Notes: generated by a model from the letters alone, not told the origin. Shown: positions 8,529 through 17,846, numbered from the stretch's first letter. The stretch is 51,932 bases of DNA from an uncultured Verrucomicrobiales bacterium (GCA_937969495.1 CALBVY010000047.1:1-51932); one strand, 5' to 3'. Made by a program: numbers and translations.

Positions 8529-9626
8529 ATGCACGGCCAGCTCTTACTTCTCGGTGTCCCCGGCACAGAACTAACGGCTAATGATGTATCTCTCTACCAG
8601 TCTATCCAGCCCGGTGGATTTGTTCTTTTTGGTAGAAATGTAGAATCTCCTGAGCAGCTACGTAAGCTCACCGATGACTTAAGGGAGGTTGTTGACCTCA
8701 CCCCCATCATAGCCATCGATCAGGAAGGTGGCCGTGTCACCCGCACTCGGGAGATCGGCGCAGAGCCACCATCGGCACAAGAGCTGAGGGAAAAAGGCGA
8801 CCTTGGAATGATCGCTCGCCACGGACTTATCACAGCCGATGTCTTACGTGTGTTAGGATTTAACATGAACTTCGCACCCGTGTTAGACATCTCCTATGAT
8901 GACGATGCAGATAATGCACTCCGAGGCCGCTGCTACGGTACAGATGCACAAGAGGTCATTACCAATGCAGGGATTTTTAATCGCAACCTCCGCCATAGAA
9001 AAATTCTCTCCAGCGGTAAACACTTCCCCTCCTGCGGTCTTGCAGATGCAGACCCACACCATGACCTCCCCCACGTTCATAAAAGCGTGCAAGATATGCT
9101 AAGTAGTGATCTCCTTCCCTACACCGCACTCATGCCAGAGATGGATTCACTGATGAGCTGTCATGCGCATTTCTCTGCTATTGATCCAGACAGCCCCGGC
9201 CTCCCAGGCTCACTTTCACACAATCTCATCACCAAACTACTTAGAAATCAGTTAGGCTATAAGGGTGTGGTCATGACCGATGACATGGACATGGGCGCTA
9301 TGTTAAACACCTATGGCCGTGGTCCAGATGTCAAGCTCGCCATCGAAGCAGGAAATGACATGGCTATGATCTGTCACCAGACACACACAGCCAAAATCGC
9401 CCTCGAACATCTCCAAGAGCTATCACTTCATACAGTAGATGATGCCCTAAAGAGGATTGGGAAACTAAAAAAACGCCTCCAAGACCCACTGAAGTTCAGC
9501 CAAAGTCTATGGGAAAAACTCGACGCAGAAACCATGCAGCTCCGTATCGATGTCTTAGGAGAAGAGCGCGCCAGAGAAAAACGTGACTACACTGGTGTAA
9601 AACGCTCCCCTGTAGAGGATTATTAA
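8529..9626 (+). CDS. nagZ: Glycoside hydrolase family 3, beta-N-acetylhexosaminidase-like
   Basis: 365 residues, a single-domain GH3 enzyme of the NagZ type. It probably removes N-acetylglucosamine from muropeptides during cell-wall recycling. The AIDQEGGRVTRT segment (substrate site) is near residues 73-84 and the nucleophile region VVMTDDMDMGAM is near 246-257. The usual KH(F/I)PGHG loop carrying the acid-base His/Asp reads KHFPSCGLADADPHHDLP: the first Gly is replaced but the Asp-His pair is kept. There is no signal peptide, so it is cytoplasmic. It follows argF closely. The family call is firm; the exact substrate is inferred. Confidence 0.88.
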   Translation: MHGQLLLLGVPGTELTANDVSLYQSIQPGGFVLFGRNVESPEQLRKLTDDLREVVDLTPIIAIDQEGGRVTRTREIGAEPPSAQELREKGDLGMIARHGLITADVLRVLGFNMNFAPVLDISYDDDADNALRGRCYGTDAQEVITNAGIFNRNLRHRKILSSGKHFPSCGLADADPHHDLPHVHKSVQDMLSSDLLPYTALMPEMDSLMSCHAHFSAIDPDSPGLPGSLSHNLITKLLRNQLGYKGVVMTDDMDMGAMLNTYGRGPDVKLAIEAGNDMAMICHQTHTAKIALEHLQELSLHTVDDALKRIGKLKKRLQDPLKFSQSLWEKLDAETMQLRIDVLGEERAREKRDYTGVKRSPVEDY

Positions 9627-9800
9627 ACTCAGAATAGACATTGGATTTTGAAGGAAATACATCACCTAGGATAACATCACCCTCAGTGATAGTAGAATAA
9701 AAATAATCGATCCTCTATTTTCTCCAGTTATGCTAGTATTGCCATTATCAATCCTGCCAATCATCTGAAAAAACCTTCCACCAATCTCCGCCACCTCGGT

Positions 9801-10475
9801 GTGCTCCGCCTACCCATGCCCTGGCATCAGCCACGCATCCGTGCAGGCAATGGTGATAGCGTCATTCTTCTCCATGGTCTCTGGCGCAGTATGTGGGCTA
9901 TGGACCCCATGGCACACTTTTTAAACAAACAAGGCTTTTACACCATCAATGTGCCCTACCCTTCGTTCCGCAAATCAATCACCGAAATCGTCGATCAGAT
10001 CCTCGCTATTATTGATCAACATAGCCACCGTGGCCCAGTCCACTTTGTCACCCACTCACTAGGAGGCATCATCACACGGCAGCTCCTCGCAGAGCTACCC
10101 ACCACTCAGATGGGGAGAGTGGTCATGCTCGCTCCCCCCAATCAAGGAAGTGAAATTATCGATTGGTTAGAGCGCTGTAGACCATTAAAAAAGACACTCG
10201 GCCCAGCTGGAGCAAAACTCAGCAGTGCACAAATCGACGCCCCATCCCTACCAAACGCTCTGGACTCCGCTGTTATCATGGGGAAACGAAGCACCATCCC
10301 ATTTTTCCGTTGGCTATTAGATTCAGAGAACGATGGCATCGTCTCCGTGGAGCGAGGAAAAATCGACGGTCTCAATGAATTCCACATCGTCGATTGCGAT
10401 CACACCTTCATACCCACAGCACCAGAGGTGATGGCTAAGACGCACCAGTTCCTCGTTCATGGGAAGACCACCTAG
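9801..10475 (+). CDS. Alpha/beta hydrolase, lipase/esterase-like
   Basis: About 224 residues with an alpha/beta hydrolase fold. Motifs are VILLHGLWRS (oxyanion strand-loop), the nucleophile elbow THSLGG with Ser at about residue 86, and a likely catalytic His in VDCDHTF near the C-terminus. It resembles the family of small triacylglycerol lipase/PGAP1-like esterases; the substrate is unknown. The start is uncertain: GTG at 9801 or ATG at 9816, with no upstream ATG lacking a stop. No signal peptide is seen. The 174 bp before it hold no recognised feature. glnS starts 55 bp after it. Confidence 0.85.
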   Translation: MLRLPMPWHQPRIRAGNGDSVILLHGLWRSMWAMDPMAHFLNKQGFYTINVPYPSFRKSITEIVDQILAIIDQHSHRGPVHFVTHSLGGIITRQLLAELPTTQMGRVVMLAPPNQGSEIIDWLERCRPLKKTLGPAGAKLSSAQIDAPSLPNALDSAVIMGKRSTIPFFRWLLDSENDGIVSVERGKIDGLNEFHIVDCDHTFIPTAPEVMAKTHQFLVHGKTT

Positions 10476-10529
10476 ATGACAAGAATCTGCTTTCTCTTTT
10501 GCTCATGGGTGACTAAAAAAACGCCGAAC

Positions 10530-12200
10530 ATGAGTAAGGAAAAAAAAGCAGACTTCATCCGTGAAATCATCGCCAAAGATCTGGCTAGTGGAAAACACAA
10601 CACCGTCATCACCCGTTTCCCTCCCGAACCCAACGGCTACCTCCACATCGGCCACGCCAAGGCAATCTGCTTTAACTTCGGTATCGCCCAAGAAAATCAA
10701 GCCGTCAACGCGCGCTGCCATCTTCGATTTGACGATACCAATCCTGCCAAGGAAGAGGTAGAATACGTTGAGAGTATCAAAAACGATGTCAGCTGGTTAG
10801 GATTCAGCTGGGATGAGCATCTCTACTTCGCCAGTAATTACTTCGATTTCTTCTACGATTGCGCCATCCACCTCATCAAAGAAGGTAAAGCCTATGTCGA
10901 TGAACAATCACTGGAGGAAATCCGTGCAACACGCGGTAATGTCACCACTCCCGGCACACACTCCCCTTACCGAGATCGGCCAGCCGAAGAGAGCCTTGAT
11001 CTTTTTACCCGCATGAAAGCTGGTGAATTTAAGGACGGCGCCATGGTGCTCCGCGCAAAAATCGACATGAGCTCATCAAACATGAACATGCGTGACCCAG
11101 TCATGTACCGCATCATGAATACCCCTCACCACAATACTGGAGAGACATGGTGCATCTACCCAATGTATGATTTCGCACACCCCCTTGAAGATGCCTTAGA
11201 ACACGTGACACATTCACTCTGCACCTTAGAATTTGAAAATCACAGACCTCTCTATGATTGGGCGATCGAGCACTGCCCAGTCCCCGCTACACCACGCCAG
11301 ATTGAGTTCTCACGCTTAAATCTCAGCTACACCGTGATGAGTAAGCGTAAACTACTCCAGCTCGTCGAAGAGGGACACGTCGATGGCTGGGATGACCCTC
11401 GTCTACCTACCCTATCCGGCATGCGCCGCCGCGGCTATCAGCCTAACGCCATCCGCAACTTCTGTCATCGCGTCGGTATCACCAAGGTAAATAGCGTAAC
11501 TGATATGTCCATCCTTGAGGCCGAAGTTCGTGATGAACTCAATCAAAATGCAGAACGCCGCATGGGTGTGTTAGATCCACTTAAGGTGATAATTACCAAC
11601 TGGCCATCTGATGATTATTCAGAGACCGTCACTGTACCCAATAACCCAGCCAAAGAAGATACTGGTAGCCGTCCGGTATCTCTCGGAAAGGAAATCTGGA
11701 TCGAACAAGATGACTTCATGGAAGCCCCCCCGAAGAAGTTTTTCCGCCTCGGCCCAGATCGCTCCGTTCGCCTCCGTGGTGGCTACATCATCACCTGCAC
11801 TGGCTATGAAAAAAATACCGAGGGTAAAATCACCGAGGTTCACTGTGAATTCATTCCTGACACCATCGGCAAAGACGCACCAGAAGGAATACGCTGCCGC
11901 GCCGCTATCCATTGGGTAGATGTAGCTACAGCTATTGACGCAGAGATCCGCCTCTACGATCGCCTCTTCAGCGAGGAAAACCCAGACGCTGCCGAAGGAG
12001 GATTCCTCACATGCCTCAATAAAAACTCCCTCACCGTCGCCACTAACAGCAAGCTAGAAGCATCTCTAGCAGACACCCGAGCAGGTGACATCTACCAGTT
12101 CGAACGCGTTGGCTACTTCTGCGCAGATAGCGTCGATCACATAACGGGTGAAAAAACCGTCTTTAATCGCACCGTCGCTCTAAAAGATTCTTGGAAGTAG
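10530..12200 (+). CDS. glnS: Glutaminyl-tRNA synthetase
   Basis: 556 residues from ATG 10530 (MSKEKKADFIREII). A longer in-frame ORF from 10476 adds an implausible Cys/Phe-rich leader, so I chose the internal start. Class I synthetase with the FPPEPNGYLHIGHAK signature (HIGH) near residues 28-43 and a KMSKS-like VMSKRK near residue 270. The C-terminal anticodon-binding beta-barrels continue to the end. The presence of a dedicated GlnRS means tRNA-Gln can be charged directly in this organism, without needing the transamidation route. Length is standard. Confidence 0.97.
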   Translation: MSKEKKADFIREIIAKDLASGKHNTVITRFPPEPNGYLHIGHAKAICFNFGIAQENQAVNARCHLRFDDTNPAKEEVEYVESIKNDVSWLGFSWDEHLYFASNYFDFFYDCAIHLIKEGKAYVDEQSLEEIRATRGNVTTPGTHSPYRDRPAEESLDLFTRMKAGEFKDGAMVLRAKIDMSSSNMNMRDPVMYRIMNTPHHNTGETWCIYPMYDFAHPLEDALEHVTHSLCTLEFENHRPLYDWAIEHCPVPATPRQIEFSRLNLSYTVMSKRKLLQLVEEGHVDGWDDPRLPTLSGMRRRGYQPNAIRNFCHRVGITKVNSVTDMSILEAEVRDELNQNAERRMGVLDPLKVIITNWPSDDYSETVTVPNNPAKEDTGSRPVSLGKEIWIEQDDFMEAPPKKFFRLGPDRSVRLRGGYIITCTGYEKNTEGKITEVHCEFIPDTIGKDAPEGIRCRAAIHWVDVATAIDAEIRLYDRLFSEENPDAAEGGFLTCLNKNSLTVATNSKLEASLADTRAGDIYQFERVGYFCADSVDHITGEKTVFNRTVALKDSWK

Positions 12201-12276
12201 CAAAGATCCGTATCCACCGATCAAAAAAAATCACCATGGCAAAAAGATCTAAAGGCTCATAATCTATCCACTGATT

Positions 12277-12642
12277 ATGAAAATTGTCACCATCTCACTC
12301 ATTAGCCTCATCGCACTACTCCACCTTTTTATCATGTGGTTTGAGATGTTTCAGTGGTCATCAATGGGGCCTCAAGTATTTACCAGCCTACCTCCGGAAA
12401 TATTCCCCTCTACCAAATCAATGGCGGCAAACCAAGGCCTCTACAACGGCTTCCTAGCCACCGGTCTTATCTGGTCACTTTTGATCACAGAGCACAAGTG
12501 GCAGCAAAAAATCGCCACCTGCTTCCTCATCTTCGTCGCCATAGCAGGTATCTATGGAGCGTATACTATTTCACCAAAAATTCTGATCATTCAAACCCTC
12601 CCCGCACTAACAGCCCTGGGAACCCTCTGGTTAAGGAAATAG
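12277..12642 (+). CDS. DUF1304 family membrane protein
   Basis: 121 residues with four predicted membrane helices (about 5-25, 48-68, 78-97 and 100-117). The pattern of LHLFIMWFEMFQW in helix 1 and NQGLYNGFLATGL in helix 2 fits the DUF1304 family, small integral membrane proteins of unknown function. It is alone between glnS and nrdR; the 218 bp after it are AT-rich and hold the nrdR promoter region. Confidence 0.85.
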   Translation: MKIVTISLISLIALLHLFIMWFEMFQWSSMGPQVFTSLPPEIFPSTKSMAANQGLYNGFLATGLIWSLLITEHKWQQKIATCFLIFVAIAGIYGAYTISPKILIIQTLPALTALGTLWLRK

Positions 12643-12779
12643 ATAACACCCCCTCTCTCACCAGCTCTTTTTCCCAGCTACTGGCACAAGGAATTTGTAA
12701 TGAGAGATGAGACGAGTTCTTCTTTTTGGACACTTTTTTAAAAAGAACCACCCGTAGTTTGTTCACCTGTGCTTGATAT

Positions 12780-12795
12780 CAACTAAATATAGTAT
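12780..12795. promoter_or_regulatory. Weak NrdR-like box before nrdR
   Basis: The 16-mer CAACTAAATATAGTAT agrees with the NrdR-box consensus acaCwAtATaTwGtgt at 12 of 16 positions, including the central C-W-A...ATATWG core. It sits about 70 bp before the nrdR start codon in an AT-rich promoter region. I see no second box 31 bp away on either side, so it is a candidate for weak autoregulation only. Confidence 0.35.
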
Positions 12796-12860
12796 GTTTT
12801 TTTCTTTCACACCCCCACATTTGCTGTTTTAGGTTTGTTTTCACAATCTGAAAAAATCTT

Positions 12861-13352
12861 ATGCGTTGTATACAGTGCGGATCACTCAAGGACAAAGTCA
12901 TTGACTCTCGAATGTCGAAGGACGGCACCACTACGCGGCGTAGAAGGTTCTGTCTCGCCTGCGATTACCGCTACACGACCTACGAGCAAATTGAGCGCAC
13001 CGAGCTACAAGTGGTGAAGAGAGACGGCACACGGGAATCCATTAACCGCGAGAAAATTTTCCGAGGCTTGGTCAAAGCATGTGAAAAGAGACCTGTATCC
13101 ATCGATCGCCTAGACCGTGCCGTCGATGAAATTCTCGCCGAGCTACACAAAGATCACCTCTCCGAAGTGCCCTCTAGCAGCATTGGCCCTAAGGTGATGG
13201 CAAAACTCCATGAGATCGATCCCGTAGCCTATGTTAGATACGTATCCGTTTACCGTCAGTTCGATAATGTCGGTGAGTTTATCCGTGAAATTCAAGCACT
13301 CGAAACACGCGCTTCCAGAGATCCTCACCAGCGCAAACTTTTTAAAGAATAG
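12861..13352 (+). CDS. nrdR: Transcriptional repressor NrdR
   Basis: 163 residues. NrdR senses ATP/dATP and represses ribonucleotide reductase genes by binding paired 16-bp NrdR boxes. The N-terminal zinc ribbon has Cys pairs at 3/6 and 31/34 (MRCIQCG and CLACDYRYTT), followed by an ATP-cone domain from about residue 50 to 140 (VVKRDGTRESINREKI...). Length and motifs are canonical. Candidate target boxes are at 38939-38985 and, weakly, upstream of this gene. The next gene is 30 bp downstream. Confidence 0.97.
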   Translation: MRCIQCGSLKDKVIDSRMSKDGTTTRRRRFCLACDYRYTTYEQIERTELQVVKRDGTRESINREKIFRGLVKACEKRPVSIDRLDRAVDEILAELHKDHLSEVPSSSIGPKVMAKLHEIDPVAYVRYVSVYRQFDNVGEFIREIQALETRASRDPHQRKLFKE

Positions 13353-13382
13353 ACTCTCCTAGGACTCTCTCACAACTCCAGT

Positions 13383-13946
13383 ATGATTTGTATTGTAGGT
13401 AATCGCCCTGTTATCCAAATCGGCCGTCATCAAGTGACTGGCTACGATACTGGGTGGCTGCGTGAGACCATCCTCCGTGGGGCACAAGCCGCAGAGCGAG
13501 ATGACTTCCCTTTTATTGACGATCTATTAGGGGGAATCCTTTATTACTTGGAAACTAAATGTCCGCTCCGTGTCCTCACCATTGAAGAGCTCCATACCCG
13601 TGTGCGAAGAATGTTAGAACGAATAGGTTGTAACGCCATCGCACGCACACTCCCCTTACTGGCACCACCAGTTACCCTCAGCCTAACACGCGCAGCAAAA
13701 GAAGCTGGAAATGGCTTCGAGCTAGCATTTTTTAATCAAATCAACGATGAGATTCAGGATTTGAAAATGCATGGCGTCGAAGAACTCTACTTCACCGGCA
13801 CCCGTGATTGCGTCAAACTCCTCCGTGGAGTAACTCGCTGGACAACAAGGTGTGAACAGCTGCATGAAGAGATCATCACCTTTCTTACTACGCATGGAAA
13901 ATCTACCCTCTCGAACCCCCGTGAAATCAGGCTCACCTTGGCCTAA
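13383..13946 (+). CDS. Unrecognised protein with possible ATP-cone-like core
   Basis: 187 residues; I do not recognise a named family. It begins MICIVGNRPVIQIGRHQV. Residues about 10-92 then follow the helix pattern of an ATP-cone: an R-E-T-I-L-R-G-A-Q-A-A helix, a second helix FIDDLLGGILYYLE, a turn, then LTIEELHTRVRRMLERIG and NAIARTL. This parallels the ATP-cone of NrdR encoded 30 bp upstream, but there is no zinc ribbon and the VxKRDG strand is missing. The C-terminal half (about 95-187) is unlike NrdR. It is probably co-transcribed with nrdR and the HIT gene. The ATP-cone link is an inference from pattern only. Confidence 0.75.
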   Translation: MICIVGNRPVIQIGRHQVTGYDTGWLRETILRGAQAAERDDFPFIDDLLGGILYYLETKCPLRVLTIEELHTRVRRMLERIGCNAIARTLPLLAPPVTLSLTRAAKEAGNGFELAFFNQINDEIQDLKMHGVEELYFTGTRDCVKLLRGVTRWTTRCEQLHEEIITFLTTHGKSTLSNPREIRLTLA

Positions 13947-13960
13947 GCAACCACTTCATC

Positions 13961-14308
13961 ATGATTGAAAAGACCTTATTTCAAAAAATCTCTGATCGCG
14001 AAATACCCGCAAGCATCGTCTACGAAGATGACCTCTGCCTGTGCTTCAAAGACATCAATCCGCAAGCACCTATCCATTTACTCATCGTGCCTAAAAAACC
14101 CATCGTCCGCATCTGTCAGGCAGAAGTAGAGGATGCACAAACGCTGGGACACCTCCTCCTAACAGCCAAGAAAGTCGCCGAGCAAGAAGGCTTCGCCGAA
14201 ACAGGCTTCCGCACCGTGATCAACAATGGTAAGCATGGCGGTGAGGAAGTGCCACACCTCCACCTTCATATCCTCGCTGGTCGCCAGATGAACTGGCCTC
14301 CGGGCTAA
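13961..14308 (+). CDS. HIT-family (HINT-like) nucleotide-binding protein
   Basis: 115 residues with the histidine triad HLHLHILAG near the C-terminus (around residue 98) and the [19 protein letters not shown] lead-in, here [20 protein letters not shown] proteins hydrolyse purine nucleoside phosphoramidates and adenylates. Length is typical. It sits 14 bp after the preceding gene and 23 bp before xth, in the same forward run. Confidence 0.93.
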   Translation: MIEKTLFQKISDREIPASIVYEDDLCLCFKDINPQAPIHLLIVPKKPIVRICQAEVEDAQTLGHLLLTAKKVAEQEGFAETGFRTVINNGKHGGEEVPHLHLHILAGRQMNWPPG

Positions 14309-14331
14309 ACTTCCCTCTTCGTTTCCAATCT

Positions 14332-15090
14332 ATGAAAATCATCTCCTGGAATGTCAATGGCATCCGCGCCGTCATTAAAAAGAACTTTGCCGAGTTCCTC
14401 TCCGAGCACCAACCTGATATCCTCTGCCTACAGGAAACCAAAGCACGGGCAGAGCAAGTTGACCTCCCTCTTGAAGCTACAGGTTACCACACTTACTGGA
14501 ACTCTGCAGAAAAAGCAGGCTACTCTGGTACCGCCATTTTCACCAAGCAGGAACCCCTCAACGTAAGTTATGGTATCGGTATCGATGAACATGATACGGA
14601 AGGCCGTGTCATTACGGCTGAGTTTACTAACTATTTTCTAGTGACCGTCTACACGCCAAATTCCAAGAATGAACTTCTCCGCCTACCATACCGCCAGCGC
14701 TGGGATGCTGATTTTCTGGCCTATTGTAAAACATTAGAAAAAAGCAAACCTGTTATTTTCTGTGGAGATCTCAACGTAGCTCATCAGGAAATTGATCTCG
14801 CAAGACCTAAGCAAAACCGCAGAAACCCTGGCTTCTCAGACGAAGAACGTACCGGCTTTGATCATATTATAGCAGCTGGCTTCATCGATACATTCCGCCA
14901 TTTCCAGCCTCATACCACCGAGGCCTACTCATGGTGGAGCTACCGTGCAGGAGCGAGAGGAAAAAACATCGGCTGGAGGATTGATTACTTCTGTGTCAGT
15001 GAAAACTACATGGACCATGTCAAAAAAGCTGAAATCCTCCCTGATATACTAGGCTCAGATCACTGCCCTGTGCTCATTGAGCTTGGATAA
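14332..15090 (+). CDS. xthA: Exodeoxyribonuclease III
   Basis: 252 residues, a class II AP endonuclease and 3'-5' exonuclease for base excision repair. Motifs are [12 protein letters not shown] at the start (Asn ligand), LCLQETKA (metal-binding Glu near residue 34), [16 protein letters not shown] (Asp/Asn pair), a WRIDYF segment and the terminal GSDHCPV with the catalytic Asp-His pair. Length is standard. Confidence 0.96.
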   Translation: MKIISWNVNGIRAVIKKNFAEFLSEHQPDILCLQETKARAEQVDLPLEATGYHTYWNSAEKAGYSGTAIFTKQEPLNVSYGIGIDEHDTEGRVITAEFTNYFLVTVYTPNSKNELLRLPYRQRWDADFLAYCKTLEKSKPVIFCGDLNVAHQEIDLARPKQNRRNPGFSDEERTGFDHIIAAGFIDTFRHFQPHTTEAYSWWSYRAGARGKNIGWRIDYFCVSENYMDHVKKAEILPDILGSDHCPVLIELG

Positions 15091-15133
15091 TTTCGCCCTT
15101 CCCCACACTGTATTTCTGAACCAAACTCCGCAC

Positions 15134-15664
15134 ATGCCTGATAACTTTTACTCTCTGGAGACAGGGAAGCCATTTACCCACTGCTGTGCCTGTGACTGCC
15201 AGCTCTCTGAAGCAGGCATGCACATCATTAATAAATCCTACGTCGCTGGTGAATGTATCTTCGAGCTCGCCATGTGTATAGAGTGCAGGGAGGACATGAA
15301 TGCCCAGCTTTCTGAAGAATCCCGTGTAGCGATATTTGATTTCATGCACGATCATACTGACATGGATCAGCGTGAACAGGAGTTAGGAACAGACTCTAAC
15401 ACAGAAGCCTATCTACAATCCTGCATCACCTGCGGCACCGATGCGCATGGCCTAACAAACTACAGCACTGGAGCCATGTTTAGTCATACCACCTTAGTGA
15501 AAGGGCCTTTCCCCATGCTCATCTGCTCTGCTTGCGAGGAAAAATTAGGTGAGACCATCTCTGATGAAACACGTGACGTGTGGGACAAATTCATCGGCGA
15601 GCATTTCCCAGGTCCACCATCCGAGATCGAGCTACCTAATGGCAATAAGCCTCTACTCATGTAA
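15134..15664 (+). CDS. Duplicated CxxC (zinc-ribbon-like) protein, unknown function
   Basis: About 176 residues from ATG 15134; an earlier in-frame start at 15077 would overlap xth and is less likely. I do not recognise a family. It has two similar modules, each with two Cys pairs. The first runs HCCACDCQ...AMCIECREDMNAQLSEESR; the second runs SCITCGTD...LICSACEEKLGETISDETR. The matched tail after each second pair (CxxCxE then S/D-E-x-R and a helix) points to internal duplication of a zinc-binding unit. No signal peptide. It lies between xth and prmC in a packed forward run. Zinc binding is inferred. Confidence 0.8.
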   Translation: MPDNFYSLETGKPFTHCCACDCQLSEAGMHIINKSYVAGECIFELAMCIECREDMNAQLSEESRVAIFDFMHDHTDMDQREQELGTDSNTEAYLQSCITCGTDAHGLTNYSTGAMFSHTTLVKGPFPMLICSACEEKLGETISDETRDVWDKFIGEHFPGPPSEIELPNGNKPLLM

Positions 15665-15679
15665 ATTTCACAACAATAC

Positions 15680-16567
15680 ATGACCACCGTACTCGACATC
15701 ATCGAAAAAGGCACTGTCTACCTAGAGAAAAAGGGTATTGATGAAGCACGCCGTCAGATGCAGCTCATGGTAACCCATCAGCTGAGCTGCTCACGCGTAG
15801 AGCTCTACATGCAGTTTGATCGTCCCATGACCGAAGAAGAGCTCATCCCCCTGCGTGAGAATTTAAAACGCCGTGGTGAAGGAGAACCACTCCAACACAT
15901 TCTCGGCACCGTAGAATTCTACCGCCGAGAATACAAAACAGACTCAAGAGCACTTATTCCACGCCCTGAAACTGAGGAATTAGCGAGCCTCATCCTCAAT
16001 AACGTTGCAGGTGATGAGCTACGCATACTTGATATGGGAACCGGCTCTGGAGTCCTTGGCCTGACTCTTGCCGCGGAGTTAGGCGGCCGCTGTAAAGAAG
16101 TCGTATTAGCCGATATCTCCACTGATGCACTCTCACTTGCTGAAGAAAATGCTATCCTCATAGGGCTAGGCCGTTACACACTCTGTGAAACAGATCTTTT
16201 CCACTCTCTGAAGGATGAAACTTTCCACATTCTCGCAGCTAATCTCCCCTACATCGCAGAAACAGATCGAGCAAAGCTCTCCACAGAAGTCCTCAGAGAC
16301 CCAGACAGTGCTCTATTTGGAGGGAAAGATGGGCTGGACATCTTACGCCATTTCATTCAGCAAGCTCCTTCGCATTTACATTCAGGTGGCATAATCGCAT
16401 TAGAAATCGGCTACGATCAAGCAGATGCGGTGGAAAAAATGCTCGCAGAAGCTGGCTTTTCTAACATTCACACCCACAAGGATCTCAACGGCATCGCACG
16501 CTTCCCCATCGCTACACTCTCTGATTCATCAGAATCTCCAACCTCTTCTTCATCAACCTCATCATAA
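15680..16567 (+). CDS. prmC: Release factor glutamine methyltransferase
   Basis: 295 residues. Methylates the GGQ glutamine of release factors 1 and 2. It has the helical N-terminal domain (about 1-80), the LIPRPETEEL segment near residue 95, the SAM-binding DMGTGSGVLGL motif near 117-127, and the catalytic tetrad at 188-191. The tetrad reads NLPY instead of the usual NPPY. The C-terminus ends with an unusual Ser/Thr-rich tail. The stop codon is one base before the murA start. Confidence 0.9.
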   Translation: MTTVLDIIEKGTVYLEKKGIDEARRQMQLMVTHQLSCSRVELYMQFDRPMTEEELIPLRENLKRRGEGEPLQHILGTVEFYRREYKTDSRALIPRPETEELASLILNNVAGDELRILDMGTGSGVLGLTLAAELGGRCKEVVLADISTDALSLAEENAILIGLGRYTLCETDLFHSLKDETFHILAANLPYIAETDRAKLSTEVLRDPDSALFGGKDGLDILRHFIQQAPSHLHSGGIIALEIGYDQADAVEKMLAEAGFSNIHTHKDLNGIARFPIATLSDSSESPTSSSSTSS

Positions 16568-16568
16568 T

Positions 16569-17846
16569 ATGGACAAACTTCTCGTTCGAGGCGGCAAACA
16601 CCTCCAAGGCACCGTCAATATCTCAGGCTCTAAAAACGCCTCACTCCCTATTTTAGCAGCCACCCTCCTCACCGGTGAAACCTGTATCATCCGCCGTGTC
16701 CCTGATGTCTCGGATACCAATTACATGATTCAAATCTTAGCCGCTCTCGGTGCTGAGGTAGAACGCTCCAGCGGCACTGTCCGCATCACCGCCGCAGAAA
16801 TCAGCCATGATGCTCCTTATGAAATCGTTCGGAAAATGCGCGCCTCTATCTGCGTCATGGGGCCTCTTCTCTCCCGCCTGCACAAAGCCAGTGTCTCACG
16901 CCCCGGCGGCTGTGTCATCGGTGACCGCCCCGTAGACCTTCACTTCAAAGCAATGGAAGCTCTCGGTGCCCACATTGATATGCAGGGAGGTAACATGCAC
17001 ATCACTGCCGAAGATGGACTCCACGGCACAGAAGTAGACCTCCGTGGCAAACATGGCCCCACCGTACTCGGCACAGACAATCTCATGATGGCTGCCGTTT
17101 TAGCAGAAGGAACCACCATCATCGAATCCGCCGCTGCAGAGCCAGAGGTCATCGATCTTGCTAATTTCCTCAATAAAATGGGTGCCAAAGTTACCGGTGC
17201 TGGCACGCGCCGCATCGTCATCGAAGGCGTAAAAAAACTCCACGGTGTAGAGCATACCGTAATACCAGATCGCATCGAAGCTGGCACCTTTATGGTCGCC
17301 GCCGCCATGGCAGGCTGCCCAGATAAAGGCGTCACCCTCAACCGCATCTGCCGCGAACATCTTGAGCCTTCTACAGAAAAACTCCTCGAAGCTGGACACA
17401 GTATCGAATTTAACGAAGAGGGAACTTCCTGCACCGTCACCCCCGGCAAAACCCCCACGGGAGTCAACATCGTTACCGCTCCATTCCCAGGCTTCCCCAC
17501 CGATATGCAAGCGCAGTTCACCGCTCTACTTGCCGTCACTCCTGGTATCTCTGTGGTAGAAGACACTATTTTCCCTCAGCGCTTTATGCACTGCGCAGAA
17601 ATGACACGGATGGGGGCTGATATCAAGGTGGACAATGGCACCGCCATTATCCAAGGCGACACAAACATGTCAGGAGCACCCGTCATGGCATCAGACCTGA
17701 GAGCCTCAGCAGCACTCGTTCTCGCAGGCTTATGCTCCACGGGGACCACAGAAATTAACCGCCTCTACCATATCGACCGTGGCTACGAAAACATCGATGA
17801 TAAACTCATCATGATCGGCGCAGACATCGAGCGTGTTAGAGAGTAA
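16569..17846 (+). CDS. murA: UDP-N-acetylglucosamine 1-carboxyvinyltransferase
   Basis: 426 residues from ATG 16569 (MDKLLVRGGKHLQGTVNISG). The longer in-frame ORF from 16425 lies inside prmC and is rejected. Transfers enolpyruvate from PEP to UDP-GlcNAc, the first committed step of peptidoglycan synthesis. Key features are SGSKNASLPILAA (catalytic Lys), the active loop RPGGCVIGDRPVDLH with Cys at residue 115, the position used by fosfomycin, and RAGAA-like repeats. A cysteine here predicts the fosfomycin-sensitive form of the enzyme. It is probably translationally coupled to prmC. Confidence 0.96.
   Translation: MDKLLVRGGKHLQGTVNISGSKNASLPILAATLLTGETCIIRRVPDVSDTNYMIQILAALGAEVERSSGTVRITAAEISHDAPYEIVRKMRASICVMGPLLSRLHKASVSRPGGCVIGDRPVDLHFKAMEALGAHIDMQGGNMHITAEDGLHGTEVDLRGKHGPTVLGTDNLMMAAVLAEGTTIIESAAAEPEVIDLANFLNKMGAKVTGAGTRRIVIEGVKKLHGVEHTVIPDRIEAGTFMVAAAMAGCPDKGVTLNRICREHLEPSTEKLLEAGHSIEFNEEGTSCTVTPGKTPTGVNIVTAPFPGFPTDMQAQFTALLAVTPGISVVEDTIFPQRFMHCAEMTRMGADIKVDNGTAIIQGDTNMSGAPVMASDLRASAALVLAGLCSTGTTEINRLYHIDRGYENIDDKLIMIGADIERVRE

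Noticed and set aside
16940-17566. 208-codon reverse ORF inside murA
   Set aside because: Long only because of codon bias in murA; it is rich in Ser, Pro and Met without any recognisable motif.
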